Shown here: positions 44,308 through 55,637 of the stretch, in pieces | Numbering within the stretch: the first letter of the stretch is position 1 | Layout of the letters: the number at the start of each line of letters is the position of its first letter | Assembly (NCBI GenBank): GCA_965226185.1 | Contig: CBDDCT010000001.1 | Coordinates: 310,001 to 374,000, forward strand | DNA from: CBDCYS01 sp965226185 | Lineage (GTDB): Bacteria > Acidobacteriota > Terriglobia > Bryobacterales > UBA6623 | Direction: 5' to 3' | DNA length: 64,000 nucleotides | Notes under the pieces: generated by a model | The model's database searches: none | What the model was told of the DNA's origin: nothing | What the model saw: only the letters and a program-made list of their open reading frames with translations | Made by a program: the position numbers and the translations under genes

Positions 44308-46785
44308 TCAAGTCGCGGGTGAGGTGATGGTCTGCGACGTCCAGTCCGAAGCTGACTTTGTGCGTTGCTTGTCTTCGTACATCCGCTTATCGCTCAAGTA
44401 GACAAGCTCCTCCGCTTCGGTTGTGTCGGCAGGGTAGACAGCGGCGCCGACGCTGACGGAAATATGAATCGTCACATCTTTCTCCACTCGAAATGCGGTT
44501 GTCGCAATCGCGCTCTTGAGGACTTGCATTTTGCCGCTAAGCTGGTCTTGCGCGACACCAGGCACGATCGCCAAAAATTCGTCTCCCCCGACTCGGCCCA
44601 AAAAATCATAAGGTCTCAGGCAGCGCTTGAGAGCCTGCCCGACCTCCAGAAGCAGCGTGTCTCCAGCGGCATGACCGAAGGAGTCGTTTACTGGTTTTAG
44701 GTCGTTGAGGTCCATGAAAAGAACAGCGACGGTCTCGCCCTCTCGCCGCGCTCTCTGAAGCTCGGTCTCGAGTTTGCGGAACACGGCGCGGGTGTTGGGA
44801 AGGCCGGTGACAGTGTCGGTTTCGGCTTCGAGATAGATCCTTCGAAGCGTCCTGGACGAAAGAACCGTTGAGGCGACTTTGCCGGTCAGCAGACTGATCA
44901 ACTGACATTGATCCGGCTCGAACCCTTTGTCCGTGGTGGAACAAAGCAGGATCGTACCAATCATACGGTCGTCCGCAACCAGAGGGGCTACGAGGCTGGA
45001 GCGGACATCATCGAGATATCGAGGAATGTGACCGTCCGGACTGTCTGACACGGCGCCGGATGCGATCATGATCTGCTTTGACTCCACGCATTCCGCCAGC
45101 AGACCGTGCTTCGATGAAACCGCCAGCCGCGAAGCACAATGATCCGGGAAACCGGCCCCCTGCATCAGCACAAAGCGCTCGCCGTCAAGAATAAAGATGC
45201 CGACCTTGTCGCACCGCACGGCGCGGCGCAAGATTTTCACGCATTCCCTGAGACTCTTGTCAAAGTTTAGGTCAGCCCCAAGAACCCGCAGGATGTCGTA
45301 GAACGCGACAAGCTGATGCGGAGTGCTCGTGAGTTTTTGCAGGCTGTGCCGATTCCGCGATGCGGCGTTGCTTTCCTCATCCATCCAATCTTGGTTGACG
45401 CTCCGCCCGGCAGGACTTACGGCAGTGTCTTGTGGGAGGAGTTCCAGGTGTCCGGAACTGAGAGCGGCTTTCCACAACGCTGGGAGTTCGGCGGCCAGTT
45501 TGTCGAGCAACACGGGGTCGAAGATCTTGCCTCGCTGGCGGCCCATCAGATCCACTGCCTGGTTCGGGTCAAGGGCCGGCCGGAAAGGCCGATCGTTGAC
45601 TAATGCGTGGAAAGAATCAACAATGGTCAGGATACGTGCCATGCGGGGGATCCGCGGTCCCTTGAGCCCGTCGGGGTACCCGGAACCATCCCAATTTTCG
45701 CGGTGATGCAGAACAACTTCCCGCACCGCTTCAGGCAACTTGGCCGCCCGCAAGATCTCCGCTCCGAGAGAGACATGGGATGCAACTTGGCTGAACTCCC
45801 GCGAGGTAAGAGCCCCCGGTTTCATCAGGATGTGATCCGGAACTCCCACCTTCCCGATGTCATGCAGAGCGGCCGCCAACTCCAGAGTGCGTATCTCCTC
45901 TTCTGAACAAGCACATTTCTCCGCTGCAGCTCTTGCAAGACTTCTCAGTTGCCCTGTTGCGTCCGGGGAATCGCGATTTTTCGCGCCCGTCACGGCCGTT
46001 AGGGTTTCCACCACGGTCTGCACGGCCAGATCCTGTTCGCGGACAGAATAGGCGCCCTCCGCCGATCCAGAGGCGGAGTGATACCGGCTCAGGTAGACAA
46101 CGCCGACTAAGAAAAGAACAGAACCGAAAGCTCGCTCCAGTAAGCTGGCGCCTTCGGTTAACAGTGAAACAACACCCAAAGCAGCCGGAATCAGCAGCCA
46201 TACCGGTACGCCGCGGAAGAACGCCTCGCTCCACTGCTTCAGGATGCCTCGATCCGTCAGAGCCGCCGACGGGATTGCCAGGCCCGCGCTGTAAATCAAA
46301 TAGAACATGGTCACCGCCGCCATGGTCGCCGGGAAGATGTCCCAACCAGACTGAAGAACGAGGTAGCGATTGCCGATCCAGACCGCGCCCAGGGCGCTCA
46401 GCAGGGTCGCAAACGCAACCCCGCAACGGGCGGTACTCCAGGCCCGGCGCTCCTCGCTTACGATCCCGAATACCAGCGGCAAACTGGAAAGCAGGTACAC
46501 AGATCCTGGAAGGCCGTAAGCGAGGGACACCGCCAAAGGAAGGAAGGATACAGCGGACAGAATGCTACTCGATACACGACGCGGCCCTTGGTTCACAGCA
46601 ATGGCCGCGAGAATCAAAGAGGCCGACAGCGCTGCCCATGCCGAGCTGACGAGCCCGGTTTGGGCGAACCCGACGGCCACAAGGCCTGCCAGGAAGCAGG
46701 TACTAGTACTAGAACTCGTGAGTGAAAATCGGCGCAGGAAAGGCTTCGTTCCATCGACTACCTTCACCATGCCCGCTCCGCTCAT
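44308..46785 (-). CDS. Membrane HD-GYP/GAF/GGDEF cyclic-di-GMP protein
   Basis: An 825-aa protein. The N-terminal ~240 residues form a MASE-like membrane sensor with about eight helices. Then comes an HD-GYP domain (AAALHDIGKVGVPDHILMKP near residue 306; NWDGSGYPDGLKG), a GAF domain (SLRECVKILRRAVRCDKVGI) and a GGDEF domain (TVTGLPNTRAVFRKLETELQ; GRVGGDEFLAIVPG near 733). The GGDEF signature is intact, so it should make c-di-GMP. The HD-GYP metal set looks altered (usual AGHS His is Gln in ATGQLRS; HHE reads HRE), so phosphodiesterase activity is doubtful. Alone on its strand. Confidence 0.88.
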   Translation of the reverse strand: MSGAGMVKVVDGTKPFLRRFSLTSSSTSTCFLAGLVAVGFAQTGLVSSAWAALSASLILAAIAVNQGPRRVSSSILSAVSFLPLAVSLAYGLPGSVYLLSSLPLVFGIVSEERRAWSTARCGVAFATLLSALGAVWIGNRYLVLQSGWDIFPATMAAVTMFYLIYSAGLAIPSAALTDRGILKQWSEAFFRGVPVWLLIPAALGVVSLLTEGASLLERAFGSVLFLVGVVYLSRYHSASGSAEGAYSVREQDLAVQTVVETLTAVTGAKNRDSPDATGQLRSLARAAAEKCACSEEEIRTLELAAALHDIGKVGVPDHILMKPGALTSREFSQVASHVSLGAEILRAAKLPEAVREVVLHHRENWDGSGYPDGLKGPRIPRMARILTIVDSFHALVNDRPFRPALDPNQAVDLMGRQRGKIFDPVLLDKLAAELPALWKAALSSGHLELLPQDTAVSPAGRSVNQDWMDEESNAASRNRHSLQKLTSTPHQLVAFYDILRVLGADLNFDKSLRECVKILRRAVRCDKVGIFILDGERFVLMQGAGFPDHCASRLAVSSKHGLLAECVESKQIMIASGAVSDSPDGHIPRYLDDVRSSLVAPLVADDRMIGTILLCSTTDKGFEPDQCQLISLLTGKVASTVLSSRTLRRIYLEAETDTVTGLPNTRAVFRKLETELQRARREGETVAVLFMDLNDLKPVNDSFGHAAGDTLLLEVGQALKRCLRPYDFLGRVGGDEFLAIVPGVAQDQLSGKMQVLKSAIATTAFRVEKDVTIHISVSVGAAVYPADTTEAEELVYLSDKRMYEDKQRTKSASDWTSQTITSPAT

Positions 46786-47237
46786 ATTCAGCCTCGGAAG
46801 GCCGCATGCATCCGTGAATTGCTGGACACCAAGTTTAAGTAATACTGCAAAGCTTTATGAATCAATAACTTTCAACTAGTACATCAAGTAAAACAGTAGA
46901 TTTTCTCAGCTTCGGTAAGAGTACGGGCTTGTCCCTAGATGGTTGATTCCCTAAAGTAAGTCAACAAACGGAGTCCTCTAGGTACTTCTAGTACCTACCC
47001 TACTATACTTCGGCTGGGCTAAAAAATCAATCACATTTGGCACTCAATATGTTTTTCCTATGAAAAAAGTTGCACTGGCTATGATCCGGACCTTGTCACC
47101 CTCAAGATTGACAGGCGTGGCTTCTGTCCCGGTGGGGTCACCAGAAGCAGAAATTCCTGGCGGGCCTTTGGGTGTTGGGTTCCGGCTGCACCCGGACAAC
47201 CTTTGACAGCGTGCTCGCGGACCGACACAATTAGAAC
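46786..47237. other. AT-rich intergenic region with a hairpin
   Basis: About 450 bp between divergent genes, visibly lower in GC than its surroundings. It contains the hairpin TAGGTACTTCTAGTACCTA (46979-46997, 8-bp stem). A related run, AGGTACTAGTACTAG, lies near 46697-46711 within the first codons of the cyclic-di-GMP gene. No GEMM-type c-di-GMP riboswitch was recognised. The low-GC character may mark promoters for both genes. Confidence 0.4.
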
Positions 47238-47936
47238 GTGACTGATCCGATCCGAATCATTGAGTTTTCCGACTACCTTTGACCCTGGTGTTACCCCGCG
47301 GCCGTGCGCCTGCGGAAGCTCCAGACTCAATTCCAGGGAAAAATTTCGGTCCAGTGGCATCCGTTTGCCCTCCGGCCCGAGAGGAACGCCGCGCCTTTCG
47401 AGTTCAAGGGAAGCTACGTCGAGCGAGGCTGGAAAAGTGCGGCTTTGATGACGCGGACGGACGGGATCAGCTATCAGATGTGGGATGAGCGCCCGTTGCC
47501 TCGCTGGAGCCTGCCGGGACTCTACGCCGGAACCGCCGCCCAGCGTCAAGGCCCGGAGCTTTTTGAGCGTTTTCACATGGAGATGTTCGCCGCCTATTTC
47601 AGCCGAAGTGAAGACATCACGAGCAAGGACGTTGTTGTTAAGGTTGCGCGCCGTAGCGGGCTCGACGCGGAGCGCTTTTCGCGCGACGCTGGCGATGAGG
47701 AACTGCAAGCCGAGGTATTCAGGAAAGTGACCGGCGCGATGAGTGTTCACCAGGTCAGCGCGGTTCCGACCGTAATCATCGACGGCGGCGCCTCCGTGCA
47801 GGGCGCCGTGCCCGCGGGGGACTACCTCAGGGCCCTGGCCAAAGCCGGCCTGAACCTAGATGGAGTCGCTCTGAACGCCGACTCGGCCAATGTGATCAGC
47901 TCCGGATGGGTGGGCCTGGACAAGGTTGGGGAATAG
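47238..47936 (+). CDS. DsbA/FrnE-like thioredoxin-fold oxidoreductase, probable selenoprotein (UxxC)
   Basis: The frame starts at GTG 47238 (VTDPIRIIEFSDYL); a stop at 47232 excludes anything earlier. TGA at 47280 replaces the first Cys of the active site, then PWCYPAAVRLRKLQ follows in the same frame to 47936, giving 232 residues with Sec at 15. FSDY[U]PWCY corresponds to the FSDYICPWCY start of DsbA/FrnE-like proteins. The cis-Pro loop VSAVPTVIIDG is present, and SVQWHPFALRPE is also typical. A base stem CCCTGG/CCAGGG (47283-47338) encloses an inner hairpin CCGC...GCGG, a candidate bacterial SECIS. Substitution exactly at a catalytic Cys is the hallmark of Sec; a simple nonsense mutation is the alternative. 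No sel genes lie in this window. Confidence 0.75.
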
Positions 47937-48018
47937 CCGTCTTAGAGCGTCCCGCGCCGGCGCAACCATGTGAACTTGGCCCGGAGCGAAAATCCTGACA
48001 AAATATGTAGTTTCCCCA

Positions 48019-48813
48019 ATGCGACAGTATCTCGACCTGTTACAGGACATCCTCGACAACGGCGTGATCAAGAGTGATCGCACCGGCACCGGTACGCGCA
48101 GCGTCTTCGGGCGCCAACTGCGTTTCGATTTACGAGAAAGCTTCCCGCTCCTGACGACTAAGAAGTTGCACCTCCGCTCGATCATCCACGAGCTGCTGTG
48201 GTTCATCCGCGGCGAAACGAACATTCGTTATCTCAACGACAATCGCGTTACAATTTGGGACGAATGGGCGGACAGCAAAGGCGAGCTTGGTCCAATCTAC
48301 GGATACCAATGGCGCTCGTGGCCCGCGCCCGGCGGGAACACGGTTGACCAGCTCTCCGGCGTCATCGAACAAATCAAATCCAACCCCGATTCCCGGCGGC
48401 TCATTGTGAGCGCCTGGAATGTGGCACAGATACCGGAGATGGCCTTGCCGCCCTGCCATGTGCTGTTTCAGTTCTATGTCGCCGAAGGCAAGCTGAGCTG
48501 CCAGCTCTATCAGCGCAGCGCCGATGTCTTTCTTGGCGTGCCGTTCAACATTGCTTCCTACAGTCTGCTGACGGTGATGGCCGCTCAGGTGACGGGTCTC
48601 GATCCGGGGGAGTTCGTCCACACCTTTGGTGACGCTCACGTCTATCTAAACCACCTTGAGCAGGCACGGCTCCAGCTCACTCGCGAACCGCGCGCGCCGC
48701 CGGCCCTGAAAATCAATCCCGCCGTCAAGAGCATCTTCGACTTTCAGTACGAAGACTTTTCGCTGGAAAACTACGACCCCCACCCCCCTATCAAGGCGCC
48801 GGTGGCGGTATGA
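48019..48813 (+). CDS. thyA: Thymidylate synthase
   Basis: A 264-aa protein, the usual length of the short ThyA class. It methylates dUMP with methylene-tetrahydrofolate. Diagnostic: DRTGTGTRSVFGRQLRFDL, LLTTKKLHLRSIIHELLWFI, the catalytic Cys in MALPPCHVLFQFYV, then LYQRSADVFLGVPFNIASYS and FVHTFGDAHVYLNHL. Its end overlaps folA by 4 nt. Confidence 0.97.
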   Translation: MRQYLDLLQDILDNGVIKSDRTGTGTRSVFGRQLRFDLRESFPLLTTKKLHLRSIIHELLWFIRGETNIRYLNDNRVTIWDEWADSKGELGPIYGYQWRSWPAPGGNTVDQLSGVIEQIKSNPDSRRLIVSAWNVAQIPEMALPPCHVLFQFYVAEGKLSCQLYQRSADVFLGVPFNIASYSLLTVMAAQVTGLDPGEFVHTFGDAHVYLNHLEQARLQLTREPRAPPALKINPAVKSIFDFQYEDFSLENYDPHPPIKAPVAV

Positions 48814-49295
48814 CCCTTTCCTGCATCGTGGCGGTATCGGAGAACGGCGTGATTGGCCGGAAGAACGACCTGCCTTGGAAGCTCTCCGCCGATCTGCGCC
48901 GATTCAAGCAGCTCACCACGGGGAATGCGATCATCATGGGCCGCAAGACGTTTGATTCCATTGGCCGGCCCTTGCCCGGCCGAACGTCCATCGTGATGAC
49001 TCGCGACCCGGGCTATGAATCTCCCGGGGTGGTGGTGGTCCATTCATTCGATCAAGCGGTCGCCGCCTGCGAAGACCAACAAGAAGGGTTCGTGATCGGG
49101 GGCGAGGCCGTTTTTCGCGAAGCACTGCCCCGGACGCAGCGTCTCTACTTGACCCGCGTTCATGCGGACGTCGAGGGCGACGTCTATTTTCCGGAGGCGG
49201 ACCTCGCCGGCTGGAAGCTCCTACAACAAGAGCGCCACTCGGAAGACGACAAGAACGATTACCCGTTCACCTTTTGCGTTTACGAGCGGTCTTGA
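48810..49295 (+). CDS. folA: Dihydrofolate reductase
   Basis: A 161-aa enzyme regenerating tetrahydrofolate with NADPH, the standard partner of ThyA. It shows SCIVAVSENGVIGRKNDLPW, the catalytic acidic residue in LSADLRRFKQLTTG, IMGRKTFDSIGRPLPGRTSI, and VIGGEAVFREALP. It overlaps the thyA stop (GTATGA), giving coupled translation. Confidence 0.97.
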   Translation: MTLSCIVAVSENGVIGRKNDLPWKLSADLRRFKQLTTGNAIIMGRKTFDSIGRPLPGRTSIVMTRDPGYESPGVVVVHSFDQAVAACEDQQEGFVIGGEAVFREALPRTQRLYLTRVHADVEGDVYFPEADLAGWKLLQQERHSEDDKNDYPFTFCVYERS

Positions 49296-49404
49296 TTTCC
49301 CGCGGCCCCGAATCCGCCGCCGCAGCCTCGGAAAATCCATCCCAGAAGGCATCACTGTTCCTGCAATAGCAGTAGAGCCCCATCAGCGCCGGGTCGCCTT
49401 CGAT
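49267..49404 (-). pseudogene. Unidentified C-terminal coding fragment
   Basis: On the minus strand the frame reads SIEGDPALMGLYCYCRNSDA, FWDGFSEAAAADSG and ends KTARKRKR at 49267, overlapping the 3' end of folA. It looks coding but has no start, because the MITE with the group II intron begins directly upstream. Family not recognised. Confidence 0.3.
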
Positions 49405-49421
49405 GCTAACCCGCATTTCTC

Positions 49422-51362
<1,941 letters not shown>

Positions 51363-51430
51363 CCACGTGGCGAGGCGAAGTGCGTGAGAGCAGCATCCGC
51401 CCCAGCGCCCATGCCAGGGACGCCCGACAG

Positions 51431-52528
51431 TCACTTCGCGTGCGCCGCCGCCGCGCGGCCGGCGAGCCTAGCCCGCACGGCGTCCGGGCGGCCTTGTCCG
51501 AACTGGCTCACCGTCCGCACAAGCTTCCCGTTAGAGAAGGCCATCTCCAGATACTTCTCAGTGTGCATGGGTTTTCCATACTCGTCCTTCATCTGGCCGA
51601 CGATCTTTTTGGTCTTCACGTCGACAACGTCGCCCGACGAAAGGAAGGCGTACTGCCCGTCGAGGCCCATCGTGATCCAGTCGGCGGAGGCGGTCGTGGG
51701 GAAGGTCATCTTCATCACCGGCCACTCGCCGGTGTTGTCGAAGACCAGCACCCCGTAGTTGATGTTGTCCACGACCCAGACCTCGCTTTCATCCGGCGTC
51801 AGGGCTATGCCATGGCTGGGGCAGCCGTGTCCGAAGAAGCGTCGCTTCACGTCACCCCACTGCGCCTTCCACAAATCAGCCGGCGCTTCAATACGCTTGA
51901 TCACCTCGCCGGTCTTCACGTCGGCGATCTCGAAACCGAGCAGGTTGTTCAGGTTGGCGTAGACCCGCGTGGCGTCGTGGTTGATCACGAATGGGCGCAC
52001 ATGGTCCGAGAAGGTGATGGTTTTGAGGGCCTTCATGGAAGGCACGTCGCCCACCGTCATCGTCACACCGTTCGGGGCCATGAACACCGTCTTGCCGTCG
52101 GGGCTGAGCGCCATGTTGTGGGCAAACATGCTCTTGGGCGCCTGGATCTTGCCCTTCAGTGCCCCGCTCTGGGCGTCGATCACATACCAGAAGTCCTGCA
52201 GGTTAGAGCCCACCACCAGCGTCTTGCCGTCTGGCGTAAGTTCCGGGCGCTCACAGCACATCCCGTCATAGGTGTTCTCCCAGGCTTTCTCGTCGGTGCC
52301 CAGGTCGAAGGCCGCGAGCCGGCCCCGGGTCGAAAGATACATCATGTTGGTGGCCGGGCTGGCGGCGACCCCCGAGACTTCCTCCGGCCTCATGCTCGCC
52401 GGCACGTTCCAGGTGGGGATCCGCTTCACGAACTCGAAGTTGTGCTTGACATCCAGGACGACGATGCCCACCCCGTTCAGCTCGGACGAGAATGCTGGGG
52501 TGCGCTCACGAAACGGAAAAAATCGCAC
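51431..52528 (-). CDS. YVTN-type beta-propeller protein, probably 5'-truncated
   Basis: A 365-aa frame with repeated propeller blades (GVAASPATNMMYLSTRGRLA, LTPDGKTLVVGSNLQDFWYV, LSPDGKTVFMAPNGVTMTVG, LTPDESEVWVVDNINYGVLV). SELNGVGIVVLDVKHNFEFV resembles the first blade of periplasmic YVTN proteins. The frame's own beginning (MRFFPFRERTPAF, a GTG start) does not look like a signal peptide, so the true 5' end has probably been lost or shifted. Function unknown, perhaps binding or structural in the periplasm. Confidence 0.65.
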   Translation of the reverse strand: MRFFPFRERTPAFSSELNGVGIVVLDVKHNFEFVKRIPTWNVPASMRPEEVSGVAASPATNMMYLSTRGRLAAFDLGTDEKAWENTYDGMCCERPELTPDGKTLVVGSNLQDFWYVIDAQSGALKGKIQAPKSMFAHNMALSPDGKTVFMAPNGVTMTVGDVPSMKALKTITFSDHVRPFVINHDATRVYANLNNLLGFEIADVKTGEVIKRIEAPADLWKAQWGDVKRRFFGHGCPSHGIALTPDESEVWVVDNINYGVLVFDNTGEWPVMKMTFPTTASADWITMGLDGQYAFLSSGDVVDVKTKKIVGQMKDEYGKPMHTEKYLEMAFSNGKLVRTVSQFGQGRPDAVRARLAGRAAAAHAK

Positions 52529-52640
52529 GCAAAGCCCTACCCGCTGGCTACCCAGCCGGGCATCATGTGTCCGTTGAACCGTTAGTCGCCAGTCGATTCC
52601 ACCGGCTGCAACTGGCCGGCTTGCCGCCGCTCGGTGGCGC

Positions 52641-52891
52641 TAGGTGTGGCAGTTGGTGGTGGTTGAGAGCCCGGCGGCTTTGGCGCGGCGTTGGATCATC
52701 TCCAAGACCTTGCGCCGGCCCATCGCGCTGTCGCTAAGCTTGCAGGCGCGGTCGGTTGAGCGGTCGCGGCTCGCTAGGCGGCCCGCCAGTGCCTCTGTCA
52801 ACGCTTCACCCGAGATGTCGCCATCCCCGGCGCATGACTCGAGGTCAGCGTGGTTCGCTAAACTTTCGCCGCGAGGCTCTTTCATCCCCAA
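52641..52891 (-). pseudogene. Tyrosine recombinase fragment
   Basis: The frame ESCAGDGDISGEALTEALAG continues to EMIQRRAKAAGLSTTTNCHT and stops. This closely resembles the region before the HxxR box of a widespread integrase type (AKAAGL....CHTFRATGIT). The catalytic C-terminal part is absent, with a stop at the expected HTFRATG. Confidence 0.55.
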
Positions 52892-53000
52892 CTCCCGCCG
52901 GTTTATCCCGGCGCTTTCGGACAGCGATAGCCAGCCTTCAGGGTCTCCGCGAGGAGGCTGGCCTGGGGTTGTCGTCGCTGCTTCGCGGCGAAGGGGTGGG

Positions 53001-54153
53001 TCAGAAGTCGATTTGCAAGGTGAATTTGAAGGCCCTGCCGTCGTTGAGCGTGTTCGTGATCTGGCCGAAATTCGGCGACGTCAGCTCTTTGCCCGGCTCG
53101 GCGAATTGCGGATGGTTGAAAATGTTCAGGGATTCGCCGCGCAGGGTGAGCGACGAATCTCCGCCCAGCGGCCAGCGCTTCGACAACGCCGCGTTGACGT
53201 TGAAGATGCCGTCTTTGCGAAAGACGTTGTGACCCAGGTTTCCGGCCAGGTCGGTCGGCTGGATGAACGTGAACGAGTCGGCCCTGAACAACCTGCGAGA
53301 GGTATCTGGATCGTCCACCGAGATTCCCAGGAGCGACGGGTCCAGCAGATTCGGGCGGTCTCCCGGCGAACCATCCACATTCCCGAAGCCCTCGCCGTCC
53401 GAACCGGCGCTGACGTCGAACGGCGTGCCGGCTTTGGCGAGAAAAACCGTGCTGAGCTGCCAGCCGCCGATCCAGCGCGCCCAACCACTCCGGATCGCCG
53501 GAATCTCCCAATTGGTGCGCAACAGCAACGCGTGCGGCTGATCAAACCAGCTCATGGATCTCATTTCCGTTTACGTTCCCGCGCGAGCGGACTTGGCTGC
53601 CGTTGAGCGTGAGCGCCGCTCCCTCCCATAGCGGCGCCCCGATCGTGAACCCGTAGGAGTTATCACGGGCGGGCTTTACGCTGCCGGCCTGGAAGAACGA
53701 CCGGGCGCTGAATATGCTGTTTTGGTGGGTCCAATACAGGTTGCCGTGGACTGCGTCCGTGCCTGATGCGGGCTGATGACTCGGGCGCTCCACGGGTTGC
53801 CCGAACTCGGCCGCGAAATAGCCCTGATCGATCTGAAACTCGGGAGTCACCGTGGCGGTCGTCCCCATCCGTGTGGTGAGTTCGCGGAGAACGTTGTTGT
53901 CGATTAGGGTAATGCGGACGTTCTCGTTTCGGCGGCTCTCACCCTTTTCCGAATCGACTTCACCCAGCAAGTTGAAGCTCGTGCGATCCGAATCGGCGGA
54001 GGCTTCGGTATTTTCTTATTGTGTGCCTGGCTCGGCTTGGACAGTAGCTTTTTCGCCGGCCTCGGCTGACGGACTCTCCTGAGCCGCCGCTGAGGCCGGG
54101 GCTAGAACCAGAATGACCGCGCACAGAATTGTCAGGTGTGTCTTCGCTGCCAT
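53001..54153 (-). pseudogene. Oar-like TonB-dependent receptor, heavily deleted
   Basis: The N-terminal frame (MAAKTHLTILCAVILVLAPA, signal peptide) ends at an in-frame TAA after QAEPGTQ. The next segment ENTEASADSDRTSFNLLGEV to HQNSIFSARSFFQAG and LWEGAALTLNGSQVRSRGNV is the plug-proximal part of Oar/carboxypeptidase-regulatory-like receptors. It then jumps, after HELV, to the barrel end (SWFDQPHALLLRTNWEIPAI, LRGESLNIFNHPQFAEPG, ending LQIDF). Intact relatives are around 1000 residues, so most of the barrel is missing. Confidence 0.75.
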
Positions 54154-54299
54154 GTTCGCTTCAATTCGCCCACGCCCAGCTACGTTTTTCAGAGGTGTGA
54201 GGTATGAGTTGGCCGAGCTTCCCGCGAAGCATTGACCCGCGGGGGACCCCTTACTGGCGTGCGGGGCTCTGACAGAACGGCAAGCGACGAACGCCTGCA

Positions 54300-54614
54300 C
54301 TAGCTCACCTGCCGCTTGGGAACGTAGGCGCCCTCCTGGAACTTCGAGAAAAAATGGGATGTCAGAGGATGGAGAACCGGTTCACCGGACAGGTCGGCTT
54401 CGAGATTCCGCTGTGCCACGTAAGTTTCTTGGTCGCTGCCGTGGACCAGCACGCGATACCAGGGTTCGTCCTTGGGAGGACGCGAGCGCGCGACCTGCTC
54501 GTACCATTCCTCGGTTCCGAGGAAGACCGGGTCGGCATCATAGATGACGCCTCGATAGTCAAACAGGCGATGGTGAATGGTCTGCCCAATCGCAAATTTG
54601 GCTTGGGAGTTCAT
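54300..54614 (-). CDS. hspQ: HspQ/YccV-like protein
   Basis: A 104-aa protein with the HspQ core AKFAIGQTIHHRLFDYRGVI, YDADPVFLGTEEWY and DEPWYRVLVHGSDQETYVAQ. In enterobacteria HspQ modulates Lon proteolysis and DnaA turnover; the hemimethylated-DNA-binding name is older. The length is typical and the gene appears intact, although surrounded by pseudogenes. Confidence 0.85.
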   Translation of the reverse strand: MNSQAKFAIGQTIHHRLFDYRGVIYDADPVFLGTEEWYEQVARSRPPKDEPWYRVLVHGSDQETYVAQRNLEADLSGEPVLHPLTSHFFSKFQEGAYVPKRQVS

Positions 54615-54806
54615 TCGTTAATGCCGGATGCGGACCAGGTGTTTTGGCCTCGGCTCAGGGCGGATCGGTCAGAATCATGCATTCGTTGTTACGCCCCGTC
54701 CGGGGCTCTTCATCTGACGCCGCTTCGCGGCAGGGCTCACTCCCCTTGAACAGGCTGAACCTCGCCATGACCGAAGATGCGGCGAAGCAACCGCACCATC
54801 CCAGAC

Positions 54807-55155
54807 TTCAAATCAAGAACCAGCCTGAACAGGCCCGTACCAGCACGAGAGTGAACACTGTCGATATCAGCAGCCCGCCAATGACGACGCTTCCGATTCC
54901 GCGCTAAAGCTCCGCGCCGGCGCCCGCAAAGATCACCAAAGGCAGCATCCCAAAAACGTTGGTTAGCACGCTCATGAAAATCGGCCGGATACGATTGCGG
55001 GTGGATTCGCGGATGGCCTTGCGCGGATCCATGTTTTCGTTCCGAATATGGTTGAGCGACTGATGCACCAGCAGGATGGCATTGTTGACGACAGTTCCCG
55101 CTAAAATGAAAATCCCCAGCATGGTCAGTATGTCGAGCGCCTGGTAGGAAAACCG
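54807..55155 (-). pseudogene. C-terminal fragment of an RND efflux pump (AcrB/HAE1 type)
   Basis: YQALDILTMLGIFILAGTVV, NNAILLVHQSLNHIRNENMD and NRIRPIFMSVLTNVFGMLPL lead into an in-frame stop after AGAEL. Then RGIGSVVIGGLLISTVFTLV continues in the same frame to 54807. This is the last transmembrane block of RND transporters. Everything upstream is missing, and the IS1380 derivative begins about 4 bp beyond 55237. Confidence 0.7.
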
Positions 55156-55240
55156 TGGAGTTACTTCGAGACAGCGAATAGAAGCCGTTCTTTGGATTGA
55201 CCGAAACCCGAGGTTACAACCTAAGAATCATTGTATACAA

Positions 55241-55637
55241 CCTGAATTATGCACCGGGGTGCATCTGGTGAGGGCTGAACCGCCAGGAACCATTGGGGGA
55301 CCCCCGAAAACATGGGGTAAAAAGGTAGGCTGGCAAAGATTCGAACGGCTGATGCGACGGCTGCGGGCGATGGGGCCGCCGGGATCGGGGTGCGCACCGG
55401 TGGTGGAGGGTGCGCTGAGTTGAGGGGCGCTCCATTCATGAAATTTCATGCACTCGCCGCAACGTACTGGGAACACGCCGCTTGCCAGCCCGCTCTTGCC
55501 CCGCCGGGACCGGCAGGCGGCTCAAACGGGGGGGAACCGCGGAAAAGACGACTTGCGAAATCACTGAGTTGACACGAGTGCCGCTACCGCCACAACTCCA
55601 TCGGCGATGGCTACGCCGAATCTGTGCATAATTCAGG
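55241..55637 (-). mobile_element. IS1380 deletion derivative, 397 bp (copy 3)
   Basis: Ends CCTGAATTATGCAC/GTGCATAATTCAGG; flanks TACAA and TAGAA match at four of five positions. It carries the transposase's C-terminal codons (ERLMRRLRAMGPPGSGCAPV) plus both ends, so the deletion differs from that in copies 1 and 2. Confidence 0.85.

Noticed and set aside
46786..47237. c-di-GMP riboswitch between the cyclic-di-GMP gene and the selenoprotein gene
   Set aside because: No GEMM core or paired stems could be recognised; only a short 8-bp hairpin is present.
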